From: Desulfurivibrionaceae bacterium | Lineage (GTDB): Bacteria > Desulfobacterota > Desulfobulbia > Desulfobulbales > VMSU01 | Assembly (NCBI GenBank): GCA_030145275.1 | Contig: JAQYVV010000011.1 | Coordinates: 1-64,000, forward strand | Reading direction: 5' to 3' | DNA: 64,000 nucleotides | In this document: positions 8,831-18,302 of the stretch, piece by piece | Position numbering within the stretch: the first letter of the stretch is position 1 | Layout of the letters: the number at the start of each line of letters is the position of its first letter | Notes under the pieces: generated by a model | Database searches by the model: none | What the model was told of the DNA's origin: nothing | The model's input: the letters and a program-made list of their open reading frames with translations, nothing else | Position numbers and translations under genes: made by a program

Positions 8831-9715
8831 TTACTTTAGTTTGAAATTCAGGGGCACTATAACCTTCATTTTCTTGAGCTCTCCTTTTACCATACCAGGG
8901 ACAAAAAGCCATTTTTTCACAGCGGCTATAGCGGCTTTATCCAGCAGCTTATAACCGCTGCTTTTATGTAGCATCACCTGTCCAGCCGATCCATCTACCA
9001 AAACTTCGACTTCTAGAAGCACGAGCCCCTGCCAACGGAAACGACGTGCCCGGGTGGGATACCTTGGTTTTGCGTTCTGGCGATACAACGGTTTTGCCTC
9101 TACGATCCCCCTGGTTTTCCTTGGCGAATGTGTGGTTTGAGGCGCATTTTGCTCAGGCAAGTAAGAGGTCTGTCGGAGAGTTGGGGGGGCATTGTTCATT
9201 GAAATCATTTCTGGGTGCGGGGAGGGGTTGTGACCGGAATCGGGGGAAGGGTTGGCTTTTAACGGCAAAACATCTCCTTTCTTTGCCTTGCCGTCAATTA
9301 CGTTATCAGCTTTTCTTGCTACCTGAGGCCTAGCTTTTTTCTTGGGTACTTTATCTTTTTGCCGAACAACTTCTTCATTTATTGGCGCAATTTTTTGTAT
9401 CTTCTGTTTATTTTTTTCTAATATTACGACTTTATTCTTAATAGGTGGTTGAACTGCATCTGCTTCTGGTGGGGAGGGAGCAACATTTGCGGCCTTGGCA
9501 ACAGGAGTATTTTTCGTAACAGATCGCTGCTGCTGAGGTTCCTGAGGTTTTTTTTTGGTAATCTTTTTTACTCCCAGGGATACGGCGATCCTTTGCGCCG
9601 GCAAGGGCAGAGGCAATATTTCTTTATCCGGGTTCAGTGGCCAGGAGAGTAGAATCGTGTGCAGAATCAGGGCAACGAGCCCGGCTGGAAGCAGGTGCCT
9701 CGCCGCACCTGTCAT
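8831..9715 (-). CDS. tonB: TonB family energy transducer
   Basis: N-terminal TM, Pro/Lys-rich middle, C-terminal NAKPRYPTRARRFRWQGLVLLEVEVLVDGSAGQVMLHKSSGYKLLDKAAIAAVKKWLFVPG. Confidence 0.9.
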   Translation of the reverse strand: MTGAARHLLPAGLVALILHTILLSWPLNPDKEILPLPLPAQRIAVSLGVKKITKKKPQEPQQQRSVTKNTPVAKAANVAPSPPEADAVQPPIKNKVVILEKNKQKIQKIAPINEEVVRQKDKVPKKKARPQVARKADNVIDGKAKKGDVLPLKANPSPDSGHNPSPHPEMISMNNAPPTLRQTSYLPEQNAPQTTHSPRKTRGIVEAKPLYRQNAKPRYPTRARRFRWQGLVLLEVEVLVDGSAGQVMLHKSSGYKLLDKAAIAAVKKWLFVPGMVKGELKKMKVIVPLNFKLK

Positions 9716-10146
9716 GGCACTCTAGCCTCCGGTTCCGCCTGGAGGGAGATGCGGGTAATACCGGCCTGTTTTATACGGTCCAGTACTTGGAAAAGCCTTT
9801 GGTAGGGCACCAACTTGTCGGCGAAAATTTGCACTTCGCACTCTTGAACGCTCTCTTTTTTCACCTGTTTTTGCTGCAATTTTTTTTCCAGAAGTTCCAG
9901 GCTGACCGGTTCTTCGTTAAGAAAGATAGCCATATTTTTTTGATTGGTTGTCTGAATTGTTATGCTGATTGCGTCATGCACTTCCAGGGAGGCGCTGCCG
10001 GAATTTGGCAAGTCAACGGATTGGCCATGATGAACTGCCATTGACAGCATGGCGTATATGAAAAAAACCAGTAAGAGAAAGACAATATCAATAAGCGGCA
10101 GCATCTCGATACGCGGAGGTGCGAGAATCTTACGATGAAGCTTCAT
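9712..10146 (-). CDS. exbD: Biopolymer transport protein ExbD/TolR
   Basis: PRIEMLPLIDIVFLLLVFFIYAMLSM; overlaps tonB by 4 nt. Confidence 0.9.
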   Translation of the reverse strand: MKLHRKILAPPRIEMLPLIDIVFLLLVFFIYAMLSMAVHHGQSVDLPNSGSASLEVHDAISITIQTTNQKNMAIFLNEEPVSLELLEKKLQQKQVKKESVQECEVQIFADKLVPYQRLFQVLDRIKQAGITRISLQAEPEARVP

Positions 10147-10762
10147 TGTCCGTCCTTGACTGCTGTTTTTGATACACGACCTCTAAGCTTGTGGTGTACT
10201 TTTCCATAACATGGATGGAGTCTTCGATACGGCTTTTAAAATAATTGTATGGGAATACGGTAGTGATGGAGATGGCAAGCCCAGCCGCCGTGGTAATTAA
10301 GGCCTGGGCAATACCTCCAGTTACAAGCTTTGGATCGGCTATGCCGCTTGCGTCCAGCATCTCGAATGAGGAAATAATCCCAAGTACGGTGCCGAAGATG
10401 CCTAGCAGTGGGGCCACTGTAATCATGGTGTCGAGCACAGTCATGAACCGTGACATCTTTTTCACCATGTCCTGGGCCTCGGCTTCCATGGCCTTGGCCA
10501 TGTCGTAGTCACGGTGCAATATGCCGACATTAAGTATCCGAAGCACGTGGTCGGCGCAACCCTGTGTCTTTTTCTTTATTTTAGGCCAGTCGCCACTTTC
10601 GGCCAAATGCAGGACCCTATCCAGGAGTTTGTGGTTACGCTTTCTTTCAATTTGGGTCCAAAATAAAAGCCGTTCAATAATAATGGTCACGACGACAAAG
10701 GAACAGAGCAGCAGCGGCCATATCACCGGGCCACCGCTATGGAGTATTTCATATATTCTCAT
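10130..10762 (-). CDS. exbB: MotA/TolQ/ExbB proton channel protein
   Basis: LDTMITVAPLLGIFGTVLGIISSFEML...GGIAQALITTAAGLAISITTVFPYNYF. Confidence 0.92.
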   Translation of the reverse strand: MRIYEILHSGGPVIWPLLLCSFVVVTIIIERLLFWTQIERKRNHKLLDRVLHLAESGDWPKIKKKTQGCADHVLRILNVGILHRDYDMAKAMEAEAQDMVKKMSRFMTVLDTMITVAPLLGIFGTVLGIISSFEMLDASGIADPKLVTGGIAQALITTAAGLAISITTVFPYNYFKSRIEDSIHVMEKYTTSLEVVYQKQQSRTDNEASS

Positions 10763-11622
10763 TCATCTTCCTCCATGACAATTTCAGGATGGATCAATCC
10801 GGCAATGACTCGAAGAGTTTGGGCAAAGGTAGCGGGAGAAGGGCTACAAACCAAGTCAGGGTCGAGCATATGAACCCGGTCCTCCTGCACCGCCTTAATG
10901 GAGTAGAAACGCTGCCAGTTTTTTTTCTCCTGGGCGGCAATACCAGTTTCAGAGCCCATAATAGCGATAATGATGATATCCGGATTCTTGGCAATCACCT
11001 TTTCGTAGCTGGTTGCACCGTGTTTTTGATCCTCAACTATATTGATGCCGCCACCCAAGACTATATAGTCATGGGTAAAAGAACTTTTTACTGAAGCAAA
11101 AAGCTTTTGAGCCCCAACCTGAAGAAATACCTGCTGTTTGGGAAGAGGGCCAACCTTCTTTTTCACGGCCTCGACCTCATCCCATGTCTGTTGGACGATT
11201 AACTTTGCCCGCTCTTCTAAGCCAAGCAGATTACCAAGCCTGATAAATTGTGCACAAATTTCCAAAAAAGAATCGGGCTGTTTGATTTGGACAACCTGAA
11301 ACCCCAGTTTTTTTAATTGTTGAACTTGCCCTGGACGAGTCAAAGGAGTGGCCAGCACCAAATCGGGATGCAGACTGATAATTTTTTCAATGTCCACCAG
11401 CATGACTGAACCAATCTTTTCCTTTTCAACGGCCGCAGCAGGTCTGACACAATATCTGGTATTTCCAACAAGCCGATCTTCCGCCCCTAGGAGATATATA
11501 TTCTCGGTGTTGATCGGGCCAAGAGAAACAATCCGTTGGGGCGCTGATTGGGCCTTGGCCATTAATGGCACGACCAGAGAAAAACAAGGCAAACTGCATA
11601 ACATTAACAATAAAAGCTTCAT
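10759..11622 (-). CDS. BtuF-like periplasmic substrate-binding protein
   Basis: APQRIVSLGPINTENIYLLGAEDRLVGNT...HPDLVLATPLTRPGQVQQLKKLGFQVV; ATGA overlap with both neighbours. Confidence 0.85.
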   Translation of the reverse strand: MKLLLLMLCSLPCFSLVVPLMAKAQSAPQRIVSLGPINTENIYLLGAEDRLVGNTRYCVRPAAAVEKEKIGSVMLVDIEKIISLHPDLVLATPLTRPGQVQQLKKLGFQVVQIKQPDSFLEICAQFIRLGNLLGLEERAKLIVQQTWDEVEAVKKKVGPLPKQQVFLQVGAQKLFASVKSSFTHDYIVLGGGINIVEDQKHGATSYEKVIAKNPDIIIIAIMGSETGIAAQEKKNWQRFYSIKAVQEDRVHMLDPDLVCSPSPATFAQTLRVIAGLIHPEIVMEEDE

Positions 11623-13679
11623 GGTTTTGCGGCCTCGGAATGACTGCGAGTTGGACCAGAATAGTCGGTATCGAATTTGGCCATAACCCCGCGGAGTAAG
11701 GCGTTAAACGCCTTGCGTAGAACTAGAGGTGTGTCGGTCCCTGTTTTTTTAGTGTTCAAAGCAACTTTTTTGGCTGCAATTGCATCTGCCATGCTTTGGC
11801 ACCAAAGATCGAAACTGCTTAAATCTTTGATCAGACCCCGCTCATAATCGTCACTGAGCGTAAAGGCTGCTTCTAAAAAGGAGGCATATTCCGGCTGCAT
11901 AATGGTTTTTCCCAGCTGCTGCCGGATTGCTGTAGCCTTGCCCTCAGGGGCGGCATTTTCTGCAAGTTCCCAAATAGAGATCCCCCGCTCCTTAAGTCGC
12001 TTAAAGACGCTACGCCCCGCAGTCAAACCGTTTTGCTTGCGGATGGCTTTATGTACTCCTTCGTAAACGGCTCGGGCAATGAGTTCTCCCATCTTGGTGT
12101 GACCGCCGCTGTTGTCAATTGCCAAACCGCTGCCCTCTACAACCAGCACATTATCGGTACCGGTGCCGGTGGCCGGGTTGGTTTGCGAAGTATAAGAGGA
12201 GCGGATGTCAAGATCTGCCAGCGCGGCGCTCTTGGCCTCAGTGGCGCTGATCATGGCCCTGGTCATGGCCCGGGGCGAAAGCTTTACGTTTGTCAGGAGC
12301 AAAACGTTGATGGTGCCCGGTTTTTCTGCTTCAGCAATTGTGTCCGGTTCGTAAAAAGAACCAGAATCTTTTGCCATACGTACTGCATTGCTTTCCACGC
12401 CGGCAGTCACTATGGCATAAACTGTCAAGTCGCGGAATGATTTTTTCGCCACAGCCAGGTTGTCCATGTCTGCCCCTGTAAAAATAATGCTTGTGGTGTC
12501 GGAGTCAAACCCTAAAACCTCCAGGGTATGTTGGCGTAGAGCATCGACTCCCTGCCTATGACCTAAGCCCCAGGATGGCGGCGGGAAATAATGGTTTGCA
12601 ATTGTGGTAATATTAGATCTCCAGCCCTCCAGAGTGGAGAGGATGCTCATGGGTTGCGTCAAAGAGATAGCCACGGTCTTATTGCGAAAATCGCGAATGT
12701 CACTTTCGATGACCTCCGCTTTATTCAGGTACTCAAGCTCAACAGCAATATCTTGTCGCCTGACAATCCTTTCCGGCAAAACGTTTTTTGAAAGATCGCT
12801 AAACTCATCGCCGTAGATGCGGGCCGCAAGCCAGGAAACAAAGTAGCCGCTGCGGGTTGAGGCCCGGCAGGTAAGCTCGCATGCAAAAGTCATGGTCTGC
12901 TTGTTTTGTATGGCCTCCACCTCATTCCAGCCTGGCTGCTCCAGAATAGAGAAAAGTTTCTTGTCCTTGCCGCAGCCATAGATGACCTGTGGATTAAAGT
13001 CTTGCCACTCCTGGAGACTTAACTCAATAACATTGCCCTTTCTGTCAAGCTCAGGTGCAATACCGCCGGCAGCCAGGATAAAATCGTTTTGAAAGGAATC
13101 ATCTCCGGGAACCATTACCTTGTCCTGGCCCATGAAGCGGATGACCCGCTGTCTTTTATCCTCTGGAATCTGTTGAATCTTTGCGGCGATCACTGCTAAC
13201 TGTCTTTCTTCTTCTGCGACTAATGCTTCTGCGTCTGTCTGATGTTGAAATATGCGGCCCAAAAGCTTGATATGGCTGAAGCTCTCTTCTATGGACTTGG
13301 CGGAGAGGTTGACCAGAACAGCCTTATCCTGAAATCGTTTTACCACCTCTGTCTGCAGGCTACTGTAAAAGATAAGATCCGGATTAAGCAGGGCTATCCG
13401 CTCAGAATCGGGGGCAAAAAAGCCGCCGATAATTTTTTTGTCTGTAGCCGCTGGCATAACTGAATGATAGGTGATACCTGAAACTGCATCCTCTACACCG
13501 ATTCGTAGCAGCATTTCGGTAATGGAGGGTACAAGGGAAACCACCCGTTTCGGTTCTGTAGTGATGGTTATTTGTTTGCCTGCCGAATCCATAAAGGTGA
13601 TAGGATAGCTGCCGGCCAATAATTGCGCCGGCAGGAAAAACAAGGCCAATAGAAGAGATGATAGGATTTTCGTTTTCAT
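11619..13679 (-). CDS. Fusion: signal peptide + BtuF-like domain + adenosylcobinamide amidohydrolase (CbiZ) domain
   Basis: N-terminus PKRVVSLVPSITEMLLRIGVEDAVSGIT; C-terminus IIFTGADMDNLAVAKKSFRDLTVYAIVTAGVESNAVRMAKDSG...PGTINVLLLTNVKLSPRAMTRAMISATEAKSAALADLDIRSSYT...TGTGTDNVLVVEG...NSGGHTKMGELIARAVYEGV. Confidence 0.88.
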   Translation of the reverse strand: MKTKILSSLLLALFFLPAQLLAGSYPITFMDSAGKQITITTEPKRVVSLVPSITEMLLRIGVEDAVSGITYHSVMPAATDKKIIGGFFAPDSERIALLNPDLIFYSSLQTEVVKRFQDKAVLVNLSAKSIEESFSHIKLLGRIFQHQTDAEALVAEEERQLAVIAAKIQQIPEDKRQRVIRFMGQDKVMVPGDDSFQNDFILAAGGIAPELDRKGNVIELSLQEWQDFNPQVIYGCGKDKKLFSILEQPGWNEVEAIQNKQTMTFACELTCRASTRSGYFVSWLAARIYGDEFSDLSKNVLPERIVRRQDIAVELEYLNKAEVIESDIRDFRNKTVAISLTQPMSILSTLEGWRSNITTIANHYFPPPSWGLGHRQGVDALRQHTLEVLGFDSDTTSIIFTGADMDNLAVAKKSFRDLTVYAIVTAGVESNAVRMAKDSGSFYEPDTIAEAEKPGTINVLLLTNVKLSPRAMTRAMISATEAKSAALADLDIRSSYTSQTNPATGTGTDNVLVVEGSGLAIDNSGGHTKMGELIARAVYEGVHKAIRKQNGLTAGRSVFKRLKERGISIWELAENAAPEGKATAIRQQLGKTIMQPEYASFLEAAFTLSDDYERGLIKDLSSFDLWCQSMADAIAAKKVALNTKKTGTDTPLVLRKAFNALLRGVMAKFDTDYSGPTRSHSEAAKP

Positions 13680-13822
13680 AATAGTAGCTTAAATTTAGTG
13701 CCTTATAACTGGAATCCTGTCACAAAAAACAGATAAGCGAAGACTTCGAGAATTTCAAAAAGCATAATGCTCCCAATATGTTGAAGACTACTGTTAAGGC
13801 ACTTATTTCCGGTTTATCCGGG

Positions 13823-15835
13823 TTAGTATTCGTAAGCAATCTTAAACGACAGGGACAGGCCAGAACCGGGATATCTGCCCCATACCGGAGTAAAGGTAGC
13901 GAGATAGTCGCTGGCGTAGAAGTTTGACACGTAGGTGTCGTACTTGACATCGAACAGGTTTTCCGCAAGCAGACTCACTTTCCAGTTTTCCTTGACCTGC
14001 TTCTCCAATTTTAGGTCTGTGCTTATGAAATCTTCAATGGTATCCGTCGGAGTCAAGTCGCCGTTGGATCGGAAAAAATGCCTTTCACCTGTATAGCGGA
14101 ATGTCGTGGTCGCTTGAAGACCTGAATCCCAGCGGTAAATAAGATGCAGTTTTGCTCGGTGGGCGGCCTGGTTTTGGGCCTTGCGGGTACCGGTCGCAAG
14201 GGTGTCATGGGCATCGGTATAGGTATAATCGATCCCAATTGTCAGCTTTTCGCTGGGGTCATATGTGATTCCTGCTTCATACCCTCTGCCTTCGCTGGAA
14301 TTCATGTTGGTTGGGGTCCATTTATTGTTGAAGGCCGGATTTGGTGCCCAGGTAATTTTACCCTTGGTGTTCCAATCAAAATAGGAGAGGTTTAGAAAGA
14401 GTGAATTATCAAGCATGGCCTTTTCGATAGTTATGTCACTATGCCAGCCAGTCTGCGGCGACAAATCCGGGTTGCCTCGAGCCCAGGCGGTTTCCGGCCA
14501 GAAGAGATCATTAGGGGTCGGGGCCATGAAATGCTTGCCGTTATTGATTTTAATATTTGTAGTTTCATTGGGGCTGAGAACAACACCGTAATGGGGCAGG
14601 TTGATGTTGCCGAAGGTGGAATGGGACTCATGGCGGATACCCGCAAGAAAGCTGACTTTTTTAAGGAAGTTGTAGCGGGCTTCAAGGTATGTACCCTTCG
14701 TATTGATTTTGGCCTTATTACTGCTTTCGGTCGTCTCGTTGCCGCTATTGTCCAGATCAACACTCAGTGTCCGCCAGTCATGATGTTTATAGCTTGAACC
14801 CATAAGTACATTGAGGCCTTCAAGCGGCTTGAGGTCGATATTGGCCTCAACCCCCCATACCTCATTGTTGATCCAGCTCTTAATCCCCTGTCCGTTATAG
14901 TTATAGCGCTGGTAAGTGTACGCTTTCATGTCGGTCAAATCTGCCTGTATGTTCACCTCCAACCATTCAAGCGGGTTTGAGTCAATTTCAAAAATAAGCT
15001 GGCCGTTATTATCGCCGCCGTGGTCGAGCAGGGAAGTGACCTCGTTATTGTAGAAAGGGTAATTGACGTTCGGTGCGGCTGCGCCGTCTGGAGGGTCAAA
15101 GCCAGGGATGCCGAAATCACGGTCAAGGTACTGCCCATATAGGCTTGCCTTGAAATTTTTTCCCTTATCGAGAAGTAATTTGAGCGAAGCGTCGTTATGG
15201 TTGAGCTGGCTGTTGTCCCTTGCGCCATCGCCGGCCTTGTGATTAGCGCTCAGGAAATAGCCAAAATCTTGCCAAATAAACATGCTGTGCTGTAAAGAAA
15301 GGGTATATGTGTCGTTTGTGCCGTAACTACTGGCAAGCTTCATCGTTGGCGCTTCCTGCTCAGGGTTCTTGGTAATGATGTTGATGACTCCGGCCATGGC
15401 ACCTGATCCATAAAGTAGGGACCCTGATCCTTTTACAATCTCAATCCGTTCAATATTGTTTAGTGGAATATTGGAAACATCGGCAGATCCAAGAGAGGGA
15501 GAGTTTAAAGGCACGCCGTTAATCAAGACCATGGTTTCGTCACTGGCCATACCTCGCATCTGCAGGGTGGAAGAAGCACCGCCGTAGTCGCCGTAGGTGC
15601 GCCAGTCAATACCTGTCTCATTGGCCAAGAGTTCACCGAAGCTCACGGCTGTCGATTCTTCGATATCCAAAGAGTCAATGGTGATGATTGAATTGACAAC
15701 ATCACGCCTCTGGGTCTCTGTTTTGGCGGCGGTGACTACCACCTCGTCCATAACCGAAACCGAATCGTTGGCCTGGGCCGTTGCTGGGAGCAGCAAGCCT
15801 AATGCCGCGAAGGTAAATTGCATTTTGTAGTTCAT
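13823..15835 (-). CDS. btuB: TonB-dependent receptor, BtuB-like corrinoid receptor
   Basis: Signal peptide from MNYKMQFTFAALGLLLPATAQA; TonB box/plug SVMDEVVVTAAKTETQRRDVVNSI; beta-barrel C-terminus; downstream of a cobalamin riboswitch. Confidence 0.9.
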   Translation of the reverse strand: MNYKMQFTFAALGLLLPATAQANDSVSVMDEVVVTAAKTETQRRDVVNSIITIDSLDIEESTAVSFGELLANETGIDWRTYGDYGGASSTLQMRGMASDETMVLINGVPLNSPSLGSADVSNIPLNNIERIEIVKGSGSLLYGSGAMAGVINIITKNPEQEAPTMKLASSYGTNDTYTLSLQHSMFIWQDFGYFLSANHKAGDGARDNSQLNHNDASLKLLLDKGKNFKASLYGQYLDRDFGIPGFDPPDGAAAPNVNYPFYNNEVTSLLDHGGDNNGQLIFEIDSNPLEWLEVNIQADLTDMKAYTYQRYNYNGQGIKSWINNEVWGVEANIDLKPLEGLNVLMGSSYKHHDWRTLSVDLDNSGNETTESSNKAKINTKGTYLEARYNFLKKVSFLAGIRHESHSTFGNINLPHYGVVLSPNETTNIKINNGKHFMAPTPNDLFWPETAWARGNPDLSPQTGWHSDITIEKAMLDNSLFLNLSYFDWNTKGKITWAPNPAFNNKWTPTNMNSSEGRGYEAGITYDPSEKLTIGIDYTYTDAHDTLATGTRKAQNQAAHRAKLHLIYRWDSGLQATTTFRYTGERHFFRSNGDLTPTDTIEDFISTDLKLEKQVKENWKVSLLAENLFDVKYDTYVSNFYASDYLATFTPVWGRYPGSGLSLSFKIAYEY

Positions 15836-15869
15836 TTTGTCTCCTTCTAATCTTGGGGTTGTCCGAGGC

Positions 15870-15912
15870 AAAAAAAAATCCCCGGACCGATTAATATCGA
15901 TCCGGGGATTTC
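15870..15912 (-). terminator. Rho-independent terminator of cobalamin riboswitch 2
   Basis: Minus strand AATCCCCGGATCGATATTAATCGGTCCGGGGATTTTTTTTT; near-identical to the copy at 8376. Confidence 0.85.
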
Positions 15913-15968
15913 CCAAGTTTATCCACGAGACCTGACCACTCCCTTGTCCACGGGGTGAGATCAACTAT

Positions 15969-16130
15969 TCTCAGGTAGGTCTTCTGACTCCCGGATCGTC
16001 CTACTCGTCGCGTCTTCCCGTACAAAGATGGTGTACAGTGACATCTGCGACTTTCGTCCCCGGTTACAGCGGCGGGCCCGTCCCTGGATTACACAGGGTT
16101 CCCTTTTAAGCATTACTGCACCTGAAAGTG
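15969..16130 (-). promoter_or_regulatory. Cobalamin riboswitch 2 (upstream of btuB)
   Basis: Minus strand ...CCTGTGTAATCCAGGGACGGGCCCGCCGCTGTAACCGGGGACGAAAGTCGCAGATGTCACTGTACACC...GGGAAGACGCGACG...GGAGTCAGAAGACCTACC. Confidence 0.95.
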
Positions 16131-16231
16131 TTCTTTTACAAAATTTATGCTTATCAGTCAAGAGGTACTAAGAGGTGGTCGGGTTTGTTAGGACAGCATC
16201 TTTTCGTTTTTAAGTGGAATACCGTTCCTGT

Positions 16232-17059
16232 TTATGCCGCGATTTTGAGCGGCAGGGTTTTCCAGTAAAATTCATCAGGGAATCTTTTGTTAATTCCCCG
16301 GTGCCGACGTCGTTTATTATAAAAATCAAAATACTCTCTTAGTTCTTTTCTTGCCACTGCTATCGAGTCATAGGCTTTTAAGTAAACATCTTCATATTTA
16401 ACACTCCTCCACAGCCGTTCTATAAAAACATTATCTAACCAACGTCCTCGCCCGTCCATACTAATCCGAATACCGTGCTCTTTGAGCCAGGCAGTGAAGG
16501 CTTCTGATGTAAATTGGCTACCTTGGTCAGAGTTGAAAATCTCAGGACAGCCAAACAGCTCGATCGCTTCATCCAACGCATCAAGACAGAATGATGTGTC
16601 TAAGGTATTCGATAACCGCCAGGTAAGAAGCTTTCGGCTTGCCCAATCAATAATTGCCACAAGATAAACATACCCCTTAGCTAATGGGATATAGGTTATA
16701 TCGGTAGCCCATACCTGGTTGGCACGATCTATCTTGAGCCCACGCAGAAGATACGGGTACACCCTGTGGCCCGGGTGAGGTTTGGAAAGTCGTGGCTTTT
16801 GATATAGTGCCTCGATACCCATCTTTTTCATAAGATTGATGACTCGGCCACGACTTGGATTAAAGCCGTTATCTAGCAGCTCGTCGCGAATCCGGCGGCT
16901 ACCATAGAATGGATAGCGCAGATGAATTTCATCCATGAGCGACATCACGTTCAAGTCGTATTCACAGATCTCAACCGGCTGGTAATACATATTTGATCTA
17001 GACAAATCAAGAATCTTGCACTGTTGGGTTAGCGGCAAAGCGTGCTTATTGTTAATCAT
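16232..17059 (-). CDS. IS3 family transposase OrfB (integrase core)
   Basis: YPFYGSRRIRDELL...ANQVWATDITYIPLAKGYVYLVAIIDWASRKLLTWRLS...IFNSDQGSQFTSEAF...DGRGRWLDNVFIERLWRSVKYEDVYLKAY...FYNKRRRH. Confidence 0.95.
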   Translation of the reverse strand: MINNKHALPLTQQCKILDLSRSNMYYQPVEICEYDLNVMSLMDEIHLRYPFYGSRRIRDELLDNGFNPSRGRVINLMKKMGIEALYQKPRLSKPHPGHRVYPYLLRGLKIDRANQVWATDITYIPLAKGYVYLVAIIDWASRKLLTWRLSNTLDTSFCLDALDEAIELFGCPEIFNSDQGSQFTSEAFTAWLKEHGIRISMDGRGRWLDNVFIERLWRSVKYEDVYLKAYDSIAVARKELREYFDFYNKRRRHRGINKRFPDEFYWKTLPLKIAA

Positions 17060-17362
17060 CGTTTTGCGCTGGGAACGTTCATACGCCCGAGCGCTTTGGA
17101 TAAAAAATCTTTTTCCATGGTGAGTTGGCCAATTTTGGTATGCAACTCGTATTCACCCGCTCCTTGCTTTTCTTTTTTATTTTTCTCAAAAACATCATCT
17201 GCATTTTCTAGAAGTTGTTTTTTCCAGTCGGTGATCTGGTTCGGGTGAATATCAAAACGCTGAGCTAACTCAGTCAGCAAGTGTCTGCTCACACCTTATC
17301 GCCTCAATTGCGACTTTAGCCTTAAATACCGATGAGTGATTTCTTCGTGGTCTTTTTACCAT
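17056..17362 (-). pseudogene. IS3 OrfA (HTH), disrupted by a 4-bp duplication
   Basis: ATG at 17362 gives MVKRPRRNHSSVFKAKVAIEAIRCEQTLAD*; the downstream frame continues ELAQRFDIHPNQITDWKKQLLENADDVFEK. CTGACTGA at 17270-17277 explains the frame break. Confidence 0.85.
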
Positions 17363-17444
17363 GCTTTGCTCCTTTCTGTTTTGGTTTAATTTAACAGATT
17401 GGAACGATATTTTCACTTAAAGGACTGTCCGAATTTGTCCTACC

Positions 17445-17598
17445 GGCTCTCTTCTTGCTGGGTATTATCTTTTTTTCAGGTAGTATGTACGTAATGATAT
17501 TTACGGGGATTGATTTTGGTTATATGACACCTGCTGGTGGAGTAGCATTTATAGGAGGATGGGGTCTTATAGCTGTTTCTGGATTTTTAAAAAAATAG
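17445..17598 (+). pseudogene. 3' remnant of a DUF423 (YgdD-like) small membrane protein gene cut by the IS3 element
   Basis: ...PALFLLGIIFFSGSMYVMIFTGIDFGYMTPAGGVAFIGGWGLIAVSGFLKK*, DUF423-like C-terminus without its 5' part. Confidence 0.7.
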
Positions 17599-17862
17599 AC
17601 TTTCTACCTGTAATCTCTGCCGAACACATCAACTGAAATTGTAATCTTTACAAAATTGGGAGTGAGGAATCAAAAAGAAATAGTCACTTGTCGTCTGATC
17701 TATAATTCTCCCAGGATAAACATGTTGGGGAAGTCTTTCATTTTTACACCCTCAAATTCAGCCAAGAAAAAGTTACCAACAAAAATAGGCATATTCTTCT
17801 GGCTTGATTGATGCTCTTGTTGTAACCTATTACTTACTGGTTATTAAGCTCGCACCAACATT

Positions 17863-17890
17863 ATCACCTATCACCTATCACCTATCACCT
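17863..17890. repeat. Heptanucleotide tandem repeat (ATCACCT)4
   Basis: atcacctatcacctatcacctatcacct, just upstream of the first plus-strand T6SS gene. Confidence 0.95.
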
Positions 17891-17906
17891 ATTATAAACA
17901 GGAGGA

Positions 17907-18302
17907 TTGGAGAACATGACTAAAAAGGCGGGAGCTATCAGTCTAAAACGGTCAGACCCAGGTTGTAACAAAATAATGCGGCTGCAGCTGGACTCTGGTC
18001 GGCAGGTTCTGACCCACTCAAACGAGAATGGGGAGTTCATAGAAATTGTCGAACCGAAGGGAGAAATAGTACTCAGGGTTCAAATGACCGAAAATGGTCC
18101 GTTGCTTTCCTTTAAGGGTGCTCACCTTGTACTACAGGCAACGGAAAGCATCGCCCTGGAGGCAAAGAAGGTAACCATTCAAGCAACTGAAAAAGCTGCG
18201 ATACAAAGCAAAGGTTCCCTGGAAATAGACGCCTCCCAAAAAATAAACATCCATTCCGAAGACGACATTCGCGCCGCCGGCAAGATGATTTTTCTCAACT
18301 GA
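17907..18302 (+). CDS. T6SS spike-tip / VgrG C-terminal (gp5 beta-helix)-like protein
   Basis: C-terminal repeats LQATESIALEAKKVTIQATEKAAIQSKGSLEIDASQKINIHSEDDIRAAGKMIFLN; next to a PAAR gene. Confidence 0.65.
   Translation: MENMTKKAGAISLKRSDPGCNKIMRLQLDSGRQVLTHSNENGEFIEIVEPKGEIVLRVQMTENGPLLSFKGAHLVLQATESIALEAKKVTIQATEKAAIQSKGSLEIDASQKINIHSEDDIRAAGKMIFLN

Larger units (their letters stand above)
16177..17444 (-). mobile_element. IS3-family insertion sequence (orfA frameshifted)
   Basis: OrfB DDE transposase plus OrfA HTH; approximate terminal IRs GGTCGGGTTTGTTAGGACAG / (RC) GGTAGGACAAATTCGGACAG (13/20). Confidence 0.85.

Noticed and set aside
13697-13802. AGTGCCTTA ... TAAGGCACT inverted repeat between btuB and the btuF-cbiZ gene
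   Set aside because: Only 9-bp arms about 85 bp apart; too weak to claim as an element.
17863-17890. Possible mini-CRISPR
   Set aside because: 7-bp units without spacers: simple tandem repeat. No CRISPR-like repeat-spacer pattern or cas genes seen in the window.
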